This document shows positions 12,267 to 23,549 of a DNA stretch of 64,000 nucleotides, in pieces. The notes under the pieces were generated by a model. That model had not been told where the DNA came from and searched no databases. It saw only the letters and a program-made list of their open reading frames with translations. Every line of letters starts with the position of its first letter. Position 1 is the stretch's first letter. This DNA is from Silene latifolia (Eukaryota > Streptophyta > Magnoliopsida > Caryophyllales > Caryophyllaceae), in contig NC_133526.1 of NCBI RefSeq assembly GCF_048544455.1, positions 5,410,001-5,474,000 on the forward strand. The letters are read 5' to 3'. The position numbers and the translations under genes were made by a program.

Positions 12267-12750
12267 AATAATAATTTAAAAAAAAAACATAAATTATCAC
12301 TACCTAATTAACCTGCTACTCAACACTTCGTTGCTTCCTTCTTCAATTATCTCTTCACTCTCATATGTTTTTGAGCTCCTCCTTCAGTTTCACGCCTCTA
12401 ACCATTTCTCTATTTTTTTTCCACCTCAATTTTATTTGATGTAGCCTACCCTCATCCCCATAAATCACCATTTTTGTAATTAAAAATTTACTAAGTATCA
12501 CAACAACTGAAAAAAAAAATTGAAATTTGGGGGAAATTGAATTTATGCACACTACAACTATATACCGTCATTTTTACACGATTTGAGCTACGAAGTTTCG
12601 CATCAATGGTGATGATTGAGGTTAATATGGCTCTGATAAACGGAGTTGTTGTGATTAAATTGAACTAGATGGAAAACCTAAATTCTGGCAATAAAACAGA
12701 CGTAAGAAATTAAGTAGTGATAATTTAGGTTTTTTTTTTAAATTATTATT
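12267..12750. mobile_element. Inverted-repeat (MITE-like) element abutting the gap
   Basis: The first about 37 bases after the gap ('aataataattt...tatcactac') are the near-exact reverse complement of 12714-12750, with one or two mismatches. The left terminus may extend into the gap, so the true end and the target duplication cannot be read. There is no convincing coding frame inside. Confidence 0.6.
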
Positions 12751-13360
12751 TAATTTAATCCATCCTAGTCATTTTTCCGGTGGCTTGTCACAATTTTTTG
12801 GCGAGAATTTTACTCGGATATCTCTAATTGGGCTGAATTGCACGTCGGGTATAACTAATGGGGCTAATTCGCACTAGTTAAATGTTATGGGGCTAATTTG
12901 CACTTAGTGGCAAACGTTTGGGGCTTATTTGCCACTTCCCCGTCATAGACTAGGCATTTAGGCTCATTTGCACGTTTTGCTTTTTTAATCCTTGAAAAAT
13001 ACGTAAAAAATTGTTAAATGGGATTGGGAGCGGATTATTTGTAGACAATAAATGAACGTATAATTTTGGAGTCGGATGATTTGTAGATAATGAATGAATG
13101 AATGTACGAAGTATAATTTTGGAGTAAAGTAATTCTTTTACTTGGTGGGTTGTATTACGTATTTTCACCGAAAAGCACATTTGTTTGTATACGAAATTTT
13201 AATTGGGTAAAGTAATTGTCTTGTGTAACGGCATGACATTTTACAGTTTTACACATAACGCGTTACAATTTCTGAAAGGAAAAATTACCAAAAAGCAAAG
13301 CGGGTACGTGAATGTCTTTATAGTTTCTAATGTAGTAATGGTGTTCACAGATAACAACCT
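12751..13360. other. Intergenic with a short degenerate 'ggggctaatttgcac' repeat
   Basis: Between about 12825 and 12975 the phrase 'gggctaatttgcac' and variants recur four or five times at irregular spacing. The remainder to 13360 is AT-rich without gene structure. Confidence 0.5.
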
Positions 13361-13570
13361 CCAGTGGTACAATAGCATCATACAACCAAGTTATATTTTA
13401 TCGAGCATATGTGTAATTTTTTTGAGCTTCTTAAAGTAAATTTTTTTTATGTTTAAATGAGTAAGTTCAAAAATTTTATGGTATAGCTCGACTTCTTTAA
13501 AACAAAACTCGAAAACTTTATTATATAGCTCGGATTCTAGAGCATACAACTTGGTACAACTAGTTGTAGG
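13361..13570 (+). repeat. Dispersed repeat, copy A (about 210 bp)
   Basis: It aligns along its whole length with 60641-60853, sharing among others 'aaacaaaactcgaaaacttt' and 'tatgtttaa.tg.gt.agttca'. Its ends contain partly complementary 'tggtacaa' and 'ttggtaca' stretches, so it may be a MITE-like element. It carries no coding capacity. Confidence 0.65.
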
Positions 13571-13716
13571 ATCTATTAATTGGTAATGGTGTTATTGATT
13601 ATCGTGTCTTTTACCTGTGATTCTAAATAAGTTCCATTGGTGCAAACTTGCAAGTTACAAATAGTTTGCCTCCGACCCCAATTTTGCAATGATTATTTTA
13701 ACATTTGAATAGGTTA

Positions 13717-14293
13717 TGTTCCGGGTGTAATTCCAGAGCAAGTATCGTTACCACCCGTGGCTTGTAGAATAATGTCTTGAGTTGAACCCTTCTTGCCTCT
13801 ATCGTTCCTCTCGGCTTCTCCTGCAACAATGAACGAACTGAGGGCTTGGCTTTGTGCCAAGCGTACTCACTCCGACGCTCAAGTCAGTAAACTTAAAGGA
13901 TTAAGTTGTGTTACTTGGCTAGGTATGTATTGTAGAGAGATAAAGAGGATATTACCAGATGAATAGTGTATTTAGGTTAAGTTGTGGGATCCTTTCCTCA
14001 ATGAAGGTTGAGGAGTATTTATAGACTTTCACCTTTTGTCACGTAGTGGCCAAGTGGCTAGCAGGTGGAAAGATCGTTCTACCCTCGGCCGATGGACCTA
14101 TGGCAAGCCGGCCGACGGGTCTTGGATATGAGTACGCGGATATGTCTCCCCGCTAGGTGCCGTGTCGGGACCCAGTGACAGTCCGATGGATTGCGTCAGC
14201 TAGGGCATTGTCGATATGTTGACTTTCTTGTGGATGTCTTTGACCTTGCTCGAGTGTGTTGACTTGTCAACGGTGCGAGAATATGCCCCATCA
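13717..14293 (-). repeat. 3' LTR of the Retand-like element
   Basis: In element orientation it begins TGATGGGGCATATT and ends CCGGAACA. It is 577 bp and aligns with the 564-bp partner at 20967-21530. It contains a TATA-like 'ctataaatac' on the minus strand (14015-14024). The purine-rich 'gctgggggcaaat' on the minus strand just inside (about 14294-14306) is the likely polypurine tract. Confidence 0.88.
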
Positions 14294-14790
14294 ATTTGCC
14301 CCCAGCGTAGTCATGCCGTGGTATGGGCTCCGATGTATCTTGAGCATATATTCGCACGAGTAATTTTCGCAAATTTTTCTCAGACGGCTTCTTCTTGTGC
14401 ATCGGCGTGGCTCTTGTTAGGCCGTACCATATACCATATCCCCCTCCACATGGATGCGTAAAGGGTATCCGATGTGGAAAAGAACATGACGCCGGCCGAG
14501 ACCAGACCGAGAGTCTTGGTGATTTTGATTGCCCCACGGCGTGCTTCCTAGCTTGGTTGATCGGTGGCCGGGAGACTAGATACCTAGGAATTTGTTGAGG
14601 AAGATGAATAGTCGAAGAGATGTGAATGGGCGTGTTGAAGACGCTTGGTCACCGCTTGCGTTGATTGACGTTTAATCGCTTGCGACGATTGACATTTCGT
14701 GGTTGCATGCTCGACACGTGTCTGCGCTCGGCGATTGGTTGTCGCTTCATGGGTCATGCTCGATTGGTCCTTCTTCACGGGCTTTTTCCC

Positions 14791-14799
14791 TATAAATAG
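14791..14799 (+). promoter_or_regulatory. Candidate TATA box for the antisense ORF
   Basis: A consensus-quality 'tataaatag' lies on the plus strand about 200 bp ahead of the antisense ORF candidate start near 14989, outside the LTR. A pyrimidine-rich leader-like sequence follows. It could give the plus-strand ORF its own transcription, independent of the LTR promoter; this is inferred from sequence only. Confidence 0.5.
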
Positions 14800-14988
14800 G
14801 GCAGTTTTTCCGTGATTTTGGCCACCAATTTCGTTTTCTCAAATTTTTCCCAAAATCTTCATCTTTCTAAACTTTCAAGGGCTTCCTTTTTCTTCCAATC
14901 TTCGAGTCTTTGATCCGTGAGTGTTTTTTCTTTTAAGGTAAACAAACGAATTTTTTCATCTCTTATTTCGTTAGTAATTGTTGTGAAC

Positions 14989-17395
14989 ATGTCTTCTCTT
15001 GATGCGGGACTAGTAAACCTGCGTCGGGGGGCCCTAGGTCTCCTTCTCCTGAAGTCGATCCTCAAATTCTGGAGGAATGGGAAGATGATGATTCTTTAGG
15101 TGATTTTGGTGATGACTTTGGTGATGATGCGGAAAGTTCTCGTCCTAATGAGGGGAGACAAGATGCGTCATGGATCACGGCGATGCCTGTAAGGTTCGTC
15201 TTGACCGTGCTTGGTCCCATAAGCTTGCCGCTTGTTCCTGGAAACTTTTCGAGGACCATTTTTTCTTTGGTAGGGGATACAAAATTGTTATCCCCGAGGA
15301 GGGTCAAAGCCGTATGTTGTCCTCCGCCGGCTATCTTTGGCGTATACATGCGGCATTTGGAGTACGGACTCCGGTTTCACCGAATGGGTACGTTATGGCC
15401 ATAATTAGAGCCATGAACGTTGCCGTTGCCCAACCGCACCCGGCTATGAGAACCATAATCGGTTTTGTCTGGCTTTGTCTCTTTAAGGGAGAGGCTCCGA
15501 CGGTGAATTTATTCCGCCGACTTCATCATCTTAAACCATCAATCTCTCGCCGCGTCGGATGGTACAAAGGTGTGCAAACGGAGTCAAGGGTTATGTCTCT
15601 GTTGACAAACTTTCTTCTTGCAAGGATCGGCAAGGCGGTGGGTGTACGTTAAAGTGCTTGGATGACTATCCACGCCCCGCTCCTTCCGGCACCAGTTAAT
15701 TTGCGGTGTGAGACTAGGGCGGAGCATGACAGATGGGTCACTCGGAAGCATCTTAAAATGGATGCCAGCAGGTCGTTCTTAAGGAGGATGAGAGGTCATG
15801 GGCAATGAGGCTCTTTGAGGTGGACAAGAGTGGGATGCCGAAAAGATGGATTCCCCCGACGCGAATCATTCTTCGTGATGAGCCGCTTTGCTATGTCGCC
15901 TCATCCGCCCCTAGCACGGGGTGAGTGGGGTCGGTGTGAGGCCCATCACCGCTCTCCATGTTCCCCTTTTCGAACCTCGATTTATTTCCTCTACTTGACT
16001 CTTGCTTTGTTTCTTTTGCACCACTTTGGACCGACCTATTCGAGGATATCCTTCGAGAATGGGGCCGCACAAAGATAAAACCGTTGCTAACTTGCATCCC
16101 AAGGCTCTAGACCATGACCACAGGACGCCGCCGAATGATCTTATGGAACAATGGTGAAGGTCTTGAGCAAAGAGGAGGCGCAGGCGAGGGTTGTTAGCGG
16201 CGTAGTGCGTCGGACGCGAAAACAAAGTTTTCAAAACAACGCGTCGACACCTTCCAACTCCCATCCCCTCCCTTAAGAAGGTGGAGATTGTTGATATTCC
16301 CGATGAGGGGGACTCGATGCAGAGGATCTCCCCTTATCCGTAAGAGGAAAGGGACGACTTCTACCGCCGGCAAGGAAGTGCCTCCTCCCGGTCCAAGAAG
16401 GCCAAACATGGTACCTATCTATCCTGTGGCTCAAATTTAGTCGAAAAATGTTGATGCCGATGCCTTTATTAAATTTTTGTAGATCAACCGCTCGCCGGCT
16501 TTCGCTCTCGTTGGGCGCAAGTGGAGGGATCTTTGCGCGGTCGGTGATCGGGCGTCACCACAACTCTTCATCCCGTAAGGCTTCCTCTCTCTCAGCCGCA
16601 GTCAGTCGGTGGGTCAAAGTGTCACCACCGTCCCCTCATCCCAGAAGGCTTCCGTCTCCCGGCCTTATAGAGGAAGGTACGAAGGCGATTAAGGAGTCCG
16701 GCGAGGTTGAACGTGGTTACGGTGCTCGTCTCATGGAGCGGAGAAGGCCGTTGCTCAAGCTGTTTTGAGCGTAATGCCACTAAGCGGTGGCTGCGTCGGC
16801 GAAGCCGGATCTCCTTAATGAGCGAGAGACTTAGGGGAGATGCCGAGAAGGCTCTCTTTGCCGAGAGAAAACTCGGGGAGGGCGCGCTCGGCAGGAGGTC
16901 CTTCTTTGAGAGAGCCAAGGCCGAGGCCGCGGCAAAGCTTGAAGCCGCTTGGAGAAATGTAACCTTGTTCGAGGCGTGCCGACCTCTATCTCCAAGAGAG
17001 GGACGAATCCAGGGGCCTGTTTAAGGCTCAAAGGAGGTGATTCGGGGCAAAGAGGCCATCATCAAGCAAAAGGAGGAGGACATTGAGATGCTCCAAACCG
17101 TCATGCTCCCAAACCGTGCGCCGACCCGGATTTGGCCGAAGAAGTCGCTAGGGAAGTGATCGGGGAGAAGGCCGTGGAGGCGGTGAAGGCGAAGATGATA
17201 AGCTCGAGGCTAAGGAGAAAGCCGTGGCGGAGAAGGCCAAGGAGGCGGTGAAGGCGAAGATGGAGAAGGAGGCGGCCGCGAGAAAGCGACTCTTCTTTGA
17301 GAAGGCTAAGGCGGCCAAAGAGGAAGCCGAGAGGATGAGGGCGGTGATGATGCGAGGCCAAGGCCGAGGCCGCTAGAAAGCCGCTGGGTTGCCCC
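14989..17395 (+). pseudogene. Antisense ORF region (aORF) of the Retand-like element, fossil
   Basis: The longest readable segment (15170-15652) encodes a plant retroelement domain of the type annotated as 'putative gypsy-type transposase' (Transposase_28-like). Its signature is a Trp-rich block followed by 'PTVNLFRRLHHLKP'. Further on, 16700-17395 reads as Ala/Glu/Lys-rich coiled-coil-like sequence such as 'EKAKEAVKAKMEKEAAARKR'. The strand is opposite to gag and protease. The region is broken into several frames. Its molecular role in Tat elements is unknown. Confidence 0.65.
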
Positions 17396-17879
17396 TTGAA
17401 GAAGATGCGGCTACCACTGCGATGGCAAGCAAAGAATATCATAGGGCGACGGGCGGCGGTCACTGGCTCACTGGCGTCTCGGATTGCCTTATCTCTTCAC
17501 ACACTACTATGTCTTTGCTGACGAGAACAAGTTTACAAGAGATCTGTTTCACCGTTCAGGGGCCAAATACTAAACCCTTCCTCTCTGCCATCTTTTGGCG
17601 CTTCAAATGATATACTTGTAACTTTTGCTTTTCTTTCCTGGTAGTTTGTACAACTTTGGCAGGTTGTGCTTTGGCTCATCCCAATGGGGACGGCCATTGT
17701 CTGTATTCTTTGTAATTTGCTGAAACATATTTAATAAGAGCTCGTTTCTTCTGCCTCCGGCTTGGCCGAGGTCTTTTCTCATCCTTGTCTGATTTTTTTT
17801 TTATGTTATTAATTGGGCGCCTCCTCTGCTTCCGCCTTGGCCTGGTCGAGGCAGTCTTAGGTGTTTATTTCCTGAGTGT

Positions 17880-18425
17880 GATTGGCATTCTTGCCGGTGT
17901 GACGGTGTCAGCCGGCGAGTGCTCCATGTTACTGACTGCCGCTCTTGTCGGTGTGACAGTGTGAGCCGGCGTCTACTTCTTGATCTTGGCCGCTCTTGTC
18001 GGTGTGACAATGTGAGCGGCGTCATTTCTTGATAGCGTGTTACGTGGCGTCTACCACTTGGAGTGACCGCGACGGCGTCTACCTCTTGGGGTGACTGCCG
18101 TGGCGTCTACTACTTGGGGTGACTGCGGCGACGCAATGTATTTCTTCATAGCGACCGCCGCTCTTGTCGGTGTGACAGTGTGAGCCAGCCGTCCGTTTCT
18201 TGATAGCGTGTTACGTGGCGTCTAACACTTGGAGTATCACGACGGCGTCTACCTCTTGGGGTGATCGCCGTGGCGTCTACTACTTGGGGTGATCTGCGAC
18301 GGCGCTTGTATTTCTTCATAGCGATCGCCGCTCTTGTCGGTGTGACGATGTGAGCTTGCGTCCGTTTCTTGATATCGATCGCCGCTCTTGTCGGATGATG
18401 ATGTGAGCCCGGCGTCGGCTTCTTT
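17880..18425 (+). repeat. Internal tandem repeat array of the Retand-like element
   Basis: Variants of 'ctcttgtcggtgtgacagtg' recur at about 17888, 17942, 17993, 18170, 18332 and 18385. They are interleaved with 'gcgtctac.acttgg.gtga' units, and two larger blocks (about 18030-18190 and 18200-18350) repeat each other. There is no coding content. A variable tandem array in this position is known for Retand elements. Confidence 0.75.
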
Positions 18426-18784
18426 TAAATAATCGATGGGAAAAATTTACTTTGATGGAAGGCTTGGATGGTTTTTCATTAGGTAAAAACATGCGTTGGG
18501 GTGTCCACAACTATTTTGGACACCTCCGCCGCTACATAAATTTTCACGAGATTACCGGTGCCCTAATGGCCCATCACGGGCACACCTTCCCGATCGGCCA
18601 CTAGTTGTATCCATGAGGTCGCCCTCCTGCTGTAAGGACGGACTTTTTCCTTTTTCGGACTTCTTCGCCTCTTTGAGGGATTGCATGTTGCATCCTCGGG
18701 CAGCTATCTGGACGTTGACCACCTCATCCTTCTCGTCTTTGGAGACGAGCTTATGCGCTTCCCCGGTCCGAGACATAAATCGTG

Positions 18785-19165
18785 TTAGGGCCCGATGGAC
18801 ATCACCGCGTCGGCCTCGCTCGAGTGACTCGGCTTTATGAGAACGTTGTAGGCGGACGAGCCGTCGATGACCACGAACTTAGCTAGGACGTTTTTAGCCG
18901 CATTCTTTTCGCCGAACGTCACCGGAGTCCGATTGATCCCAGCGGTACCAGTAGGCCCCGAGAAGCTGTATAGGGGGTTGGTGCAGGGGCTCAAGTCCTT
19001 GATCTTCAGGCCGAGGCCGAGAAAGCACTCTCTGAACATGATGTTCGTGTATGCGCCTGTGTCAATCAGGCACCTCTTGACCAGGTGGTTGGATATGTCC
19101 AAATTGACTACAAGCGGGTCGGCATTTGTGAGGAGCGATGACCCCTTCGTAGTCCTTTCTTCCAA
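18785..19165 (-). pseudogene. Retropepsin-like protease segment of the Retand-like element, fossil
   Basis: The minus-strand frame contains the aspartic protease signature 'CLIDTGAYTNIMF' (the catalytic D-T-G triad), followed at the usual spacing by a Gly-rich 'VTFGE' segment and 'AKFVVIDGSSAYNVLI', typical of Ty3/gypsy proteases. It lies downstream of the gag-like region in element orientation. Only this part of pol is recognisable. Confidence 0.75.
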
Positions 19166-19299
19166 TAGTCATATCGGGGATATTTGCGGAGGGGATCCCC
19201 GAGTTGGGCACAAAGTTGATGGCCCGATATAGCTCGTTCGGTGTCGTTTGTGCCCACGAGCGACCCTCCGTTTCGTTGCCCCGATGACAACATGAATCA

Positions 19300-20640
19300 C
19301 TCCTATCCGCTCGAAGACGGGCTTCTTATCCGAATCTGCCGCGTCGGTCTTTTGGCCTTTTGCAACGTACTTGCCGAGGCTTCCTTCCGATCGGTTCCTC
19401 TATGGCATTCTTCGGATGGCGGCGATCGTTGGTTAAATGACCGGTGTGGCCGTGGTACTCACGATCTTCGGCTCGTGTCACCGTCACTTTTTGGCTTGGG
19501 GGTCTCTCCCACTTTTGGCCCTCGTTTTTGCTCAGGGCGAAGACCTCGGCGGCCGACACGACGAGAGGGGTTTTATCGCTATACCGCCTCTGGTGGTACG
19601 TTCCTGAATTCCACCCGGCGCTCGCCGAAATCTGTTTCCGGTCGGATCTCTCCGACCGCGACCTATTATTCTCACGACGTCTTTCATCGGACCGCGACCC
19701 GTTGTTGTCACGGCGTCTTTAAATCCCGGGGCTGTCCTCCCGCGACTCTTCTTTCTCGAGTGCTCGGCCTCGGGGATCTACCCGTGTCTTGTGATAGTCC
19801 TCCACCTTGATGGCTTGGTCGCCAACTTCCCGGCGGCGTCCAAGCCTAGGCCTCCGCTCTTGATGAGCTCATTTTTTAAGGCTCCCCGGGAGGCCCTTCA
19901 TCGCCGCGAAGGCCGCCACTCGGATTAATTTCTCGAATCTGTTGGACCTTTCCATCAAACCTCTTCACATAGCTCCGGAGAGACTCGCCTCCCTCCCGTC
20001 CGATAGTCGGAGGTCGATGTCTCTACGGCTCTTCTCTGTTGCAGGGAATACCGGGCTAGGAAAGCGTCCTTCAGGTCGGCATAATAGTACACCGAGCCGT
20101 CGGGAAGCCCTTTGTACCAGACTCGAGCCATCCCATGCAAAGTTGTTGGGAAAACTCGGCACCGCACCTCATCAGCCGTTCCCATACCGACATGTAAGAC
20201 TCGAAAGCCTCAGCGTGGTTGGCTGGATCACTATCTCCTTTATATGATATGGGTGGCAACTTGAGCTTAGTTGGCACCGGGACTTCTAGGACGTAGGCGT
20301 TGAGGGGTCGCTAACCACGTGTCGAACGGTGCACGCGGCGATCGGCTCCTCGCATCCCTAACTCGCTCCTCCCCCGTAGCGGGGGGCTCCTTCTTCGACT
20401 CGGACTTTTCTCCAACTCGCCGAGTCGGACTCCTCTGGCTCCTTTGGGGTAAGCCTCGTTCGTGTGGCGGGGACGCCGTCCTCCCACGAGTGCGGGAAGG
20501 ACTTAGGTCTACCGCGCCCACTTTGGGCTCCTCCGGCGTCTTGGCCGGGTCGGCTTCTCCTAGTGCTCCGTTCAAATTTCTCGGAGTCACGTTTTGGGCC
20601 CCGGTCTCCCGGACGGTTTCCGCCACTCTTGTCGGCGTGA
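19300..20640 (-). pseudogene. Gag-like region of the Retand-like element, fossil
   Basis: Minus-strand segments around 19955-20280 read 'GDSDPANHAEAFESYM' and 'VFPTTLHGMARVWYKGLP', then 'LKDAFLARYS', which is the Retrotrans_gag core. Nearer the protease, 19330-19560 carries a 'YHGHTGHLTNDR' block, the zinc-knuckle-like spacer seen in plant gypsy elements. The N-terminal part (20290-20626) is Arg/Pro/Ser-rich and low complexity. The region is broken across frames. Confidence 0.7.
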
Positions 20641-20943
20641 CGGTGTGAGCGGAGCAGCGTATCGATTAGGTCCGGAGCATTTTCGGTTTCGCTACGTCAA
20701 CCACCGCCCCATGATGGTGACTGGTTGGTCGACAATGCGTGTCGGGTATTATTGGCATCCCGAACTCGCTGGATTACTCACCGGTGGAGGGTCGCACGAC
20801 TCGAGTTGTTGAAAGCATCATCTTGGTAGAAAGCGGTTTCGTCGGTCACGATTGCGTCTTGTTGTTTCGACATTTTCTTAGCTTTTTGGGTGGGTTTTTG
20901 TTGTTTTTTTTTTGTTTGGGAATGAATGTGACTAGCTTCTAGT

Positions 20944-20966
20944 GTCTTTCCCCGCGACGCGCCAAT
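20944..20966 (-). other. Primer-binding site of the Retand-like element
   Basis: Immediately inside the 5' LTR the minus strand reads 'attggcgcgtcgcgggga', which resembles the TGGCGC-type primer sites of Tat-lineage elements. The exact tRNA was not established. Confidence 0.5.
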
Positions 20967-21530
20967 TGTTCCGGGTGTAATTCCGGAGCAAGTATCGTTA
21001 CCACCCGTGGCTTGTAGAATAATGTCTTGAGTTGAACCCTTCTTGCCTCTATCGTTCCTCTCGGCTTCTCCGCAACAATGAACGAATCGGGGGCTTGGCT
21101 TTGTGCTGCGTACTCACTCCGACGCTCAAGTCGAAACTTAAAGGATTAAGTTGTGTTACTTGGCTAGGTATGTATTGTAGAGAGATAAAGAGGATATTAC
21201 TAGATGAATAGTGTATTTAGGTTAAGTTGTGGATCCTTTCCTCAATGAAGATTGAGGAGTATTTATAGACTTTCACCTTTTGTCACGTAGTGGCCAAGTG
21301 GCTAAAGGTGTGGAAAGACGTTCTACCCTCGTAGATGGACCTATGGCGGCCGACCTGAGTCTTGGATATGAGTACGCGGATATGTCTCCTACGCTAGGTG
21401 CCGGTAGGGACCAGTGTGACAGTAGATGGATTGCGTCGGCTAGGCTGTCTGATATGTTGACTTTGCTGTGGATGTCTTTGACCTTGCTCAGTGTGTTGAC
21501 TTGGTCAACGGTGCAGAATATGCCCCATCA
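20967..21530 (-). repeat. 5' LTR of the Retand-like element
   Basis: It pairs with 13717-14293. A TATA-like 'ctataaatac' on the minus strand (about 21259-21268) marks the expected LTR promoter, pointing into the gag region. It is followed directly by the target duplication 'ggtta'. Confidence 0.88.
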
Positions 21531-21535
21531 GGTTA

Positions 21536-21733
21536 TACTCCCTCCGTCTCGATCAATAGTTATCTATTACTTTTGACACAAAGATTAAGGAAAGAGAAAC
21601 GAATAAGTTTGGACTACATAAAACCTAAAACCCCACATGTATATAAAAGATGACCAAATAAGGAAATAGATAATCATTCACTGAAACACCCAAAAATAGA
21701 AATAGATAACTATTAACCAAGACGGAGAGAGTA
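21536..21733. mobile_element. Stowaway-like MITE, about 198 bp
   Basis: The inverted ends are 'tactccctccgtctcgatca' and its counterpart ending 'gacggagagagta', with TA at both borders. It starts one base after the 'ggtta' duplication of the Retand-like element, so the retroelement inserted at the border of this older MITE. Confidence 0.8.
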
Positions 21734-22375
21734 TGTTATTATCTCAGCAATACAAGTTCAAATACAACTAGTTGATATCATACTTGAAATAAATTATGTA
21801 TGTATGTAACAATTTGGTCTAGTGATGGACAAATTTCAAATGACAACTAGTTTGATATAGAGCAAACACCTCTTTACACACTTGAACGAACAAACGACTA
21901 CAATAAGTCGAATGAAAAGCGAACGTTTTGTCGCATACTCATGCCAAAGACTGCACGAGAGGTGGAGTATTTAACATACTTATATTGTTCGAGTACAAAT
22001 CTCCTATTCTAATATAGTGTTTCCTCTCTTTATTTCACTACCTCTTATAATCACAAAGCATTCATATTAAAGATTACATAAATCATAACATTTGAATGGT
22101 ATGTTGTAAAGACACTAAAAGTGAAATGAGACATGAAAATGGGTTAGAGATCGTTCTCTCGTACTTCCTCATTCAACAAACAGTACTTGAGAAAGAACAA
22201 TGTTAACGACACTCTTTTTCAGGTATTATATACGAGTATACAACCTTCTCCTCCCATAAGCACCGAAACACATACGTAAAATACATCACATTTTGCTTAC
22301 TTTGGAAGATAATATCAATCCCTTACTCTTCGAATTTTCTTCCTAATCTTTTCCATTCACAAGCAAATAGAATAC
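21734..22375. other. Intergenic, AT-rich
   Basis: No reading frame, repeat pair or RNA gene was recognised. Confidence 0.5.
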
Positions 22376-22383
22376 TACTACAT

Positions 22384-22390
<7 letters not shown>

Positions 22391-22425
<35 letters not shown>

Positions 22426-23166
22426 ATAAGGTAAAGAAACTAGGTTAACCGAAATTAACCTATAACATCCTCTCGGATGCGAAAAGGTATACGAAAGTAA
22501 AAACTTTCAAAATACCACAGAAAAAACATAAAAGACCAAGAACAAAAGACTCTCACAAAGTGAGTCTAACTCTTCAAAAGAAAAAACCCCCAAAAAACAA
22601 ATCAACATTGCAGACGGAAAAGACAATAATGCATATCCCAAAATTGAATCTGATAAGAACTAGCAATACCTTGAAATTACTAACTTACTGATAAGTAAGT
22701 TCGTTTACTGGGCTCACCAAAATCATGTCCAGTCGCCGGTCAGAACCGGGACGGTCGATTTGGACCTCGAACAAAGCTAGATCTAAAGATTCGAGACTTA
22801 CAAAAATGCAAGACGAAATTAAGAAAAATAGCTATTGTTTACAGATTTGCTTTAAATAACCAAATGATACTAGATCTAAAAAAATTTCTCTTAAAATTCT
22901 TGATTTACACCATCATTCTTAAGATAATATGACTCAAAAAGCTCTCCCATGCTAAAATGGAGAGCAAAAGAGTCAAATCTTAGAGGTAGAAATCAAGAAA
23001 TTTGGCTCAAGAAATTTCTAAAGAAAAAGATGAAGAGGATGTTCTAAATGGGGATGAAAGCCAATGAAGAAATTCAAAACCCATAAATTCATTTTTTGGG
23101 GTTTTTCTTTTGAGAGAACTTCCTCTCTCTAAACCTTAGAGAGAGGTCCGTCCTGGTCGGTTTCGA
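22391..23166 (-). mobile_element. L1-derived non-LTR element, 776 bp, non-coding, with perfect 15-bp target duplication
   Basis: The minus strand ends in a long A tail (T-run 22389-22424 on the plus strand) preceded by 'agtttctttaccttatc', a typical plant L1 3' terminus. The 15-mer 'tactacattttactt' flanks it at 22376-22390 and 23167-23181. The 5' end carries a 'ctctctctaaggtttagaga' inverted motif typical of a 5' UTR, so this is not a simple 5' truncation. It has no ORF1, endonuclease or RT. It is probably an internally deleted derivative mobilised in trans. Confidence 0.82.
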
Positions 23167-23549
23167 TACTACATTTTACTTTACTTACAAAAACAACAAA
23201 TACAAGTAAGTAACTAGAATTCATTATTATCGATTGGTGAAATGAGAAGATCAGAGAAGACCCGAAAGAAACCGTCCACAACATCGATCACACCTAAAAT
23301 GACAAAAATACCCTTTTTAATCCGTGACTCAAGTAAAGAGTGGCCACCACCACCAACTCTTAACAATCTCTATACCAATTCTCTTCCCTCATGCATATGC
23401 TTTGATACTCCAATCCTTTCAACGCATATTCCATCATTTTCAATTTTAATTTTAATTCCATTTTAATTTGAATCACACACATTATAAACTCACATCCTCC
23501 ATTTATTCATTTACCCAATATTCATCATAATTCACATCTAATTTCACAA

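Larger units (their letters stand above)
13717..21530 (-). mobile_element. Retand-like Ty3/gypsy (Tat lineage) LTR retrotransposon, degenerate
   Basis: Two similar LTRs (13717-14293 and 20967-21530) flank a GC-richer interior. A perfect 5-bp duplication 'ggtta' lies at 13712-13716 and 21531-21535. Gag-like and protease-like segments read on the minus strand, so the right LTR is the 5' LTR. No reverse transcriptase, RNase H or integrase segment was recognised: the place they should occupy holds a tandem repeat and an ORF on the opposite strand. That combination, an antisense ORF near the 3' LTR plus an amplified tandem repeat, is known from Retand and other Tat elements. The reading frames are interrupted many times, so this is a broken, non-autonomous copy. 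LTR similarity suggests a fairly recent insertion. Confidence 0.85.

Noticed and set aside
11740-12311. Long open frames across the gap
   Set aside because: They are open only because N bases cannot encode stops.
13717-14293. Solo LTR
   Set aside because: A matching LTR at 20967-21530 and a shared 5-bp duplication show it belongs to a full-length insertion.
17880-18425. CRISPR-like or satellite array
   Set aside because: Repeats are irregular and GC-rich, lie inside a plant retrotransposon, and have no spacer logic.
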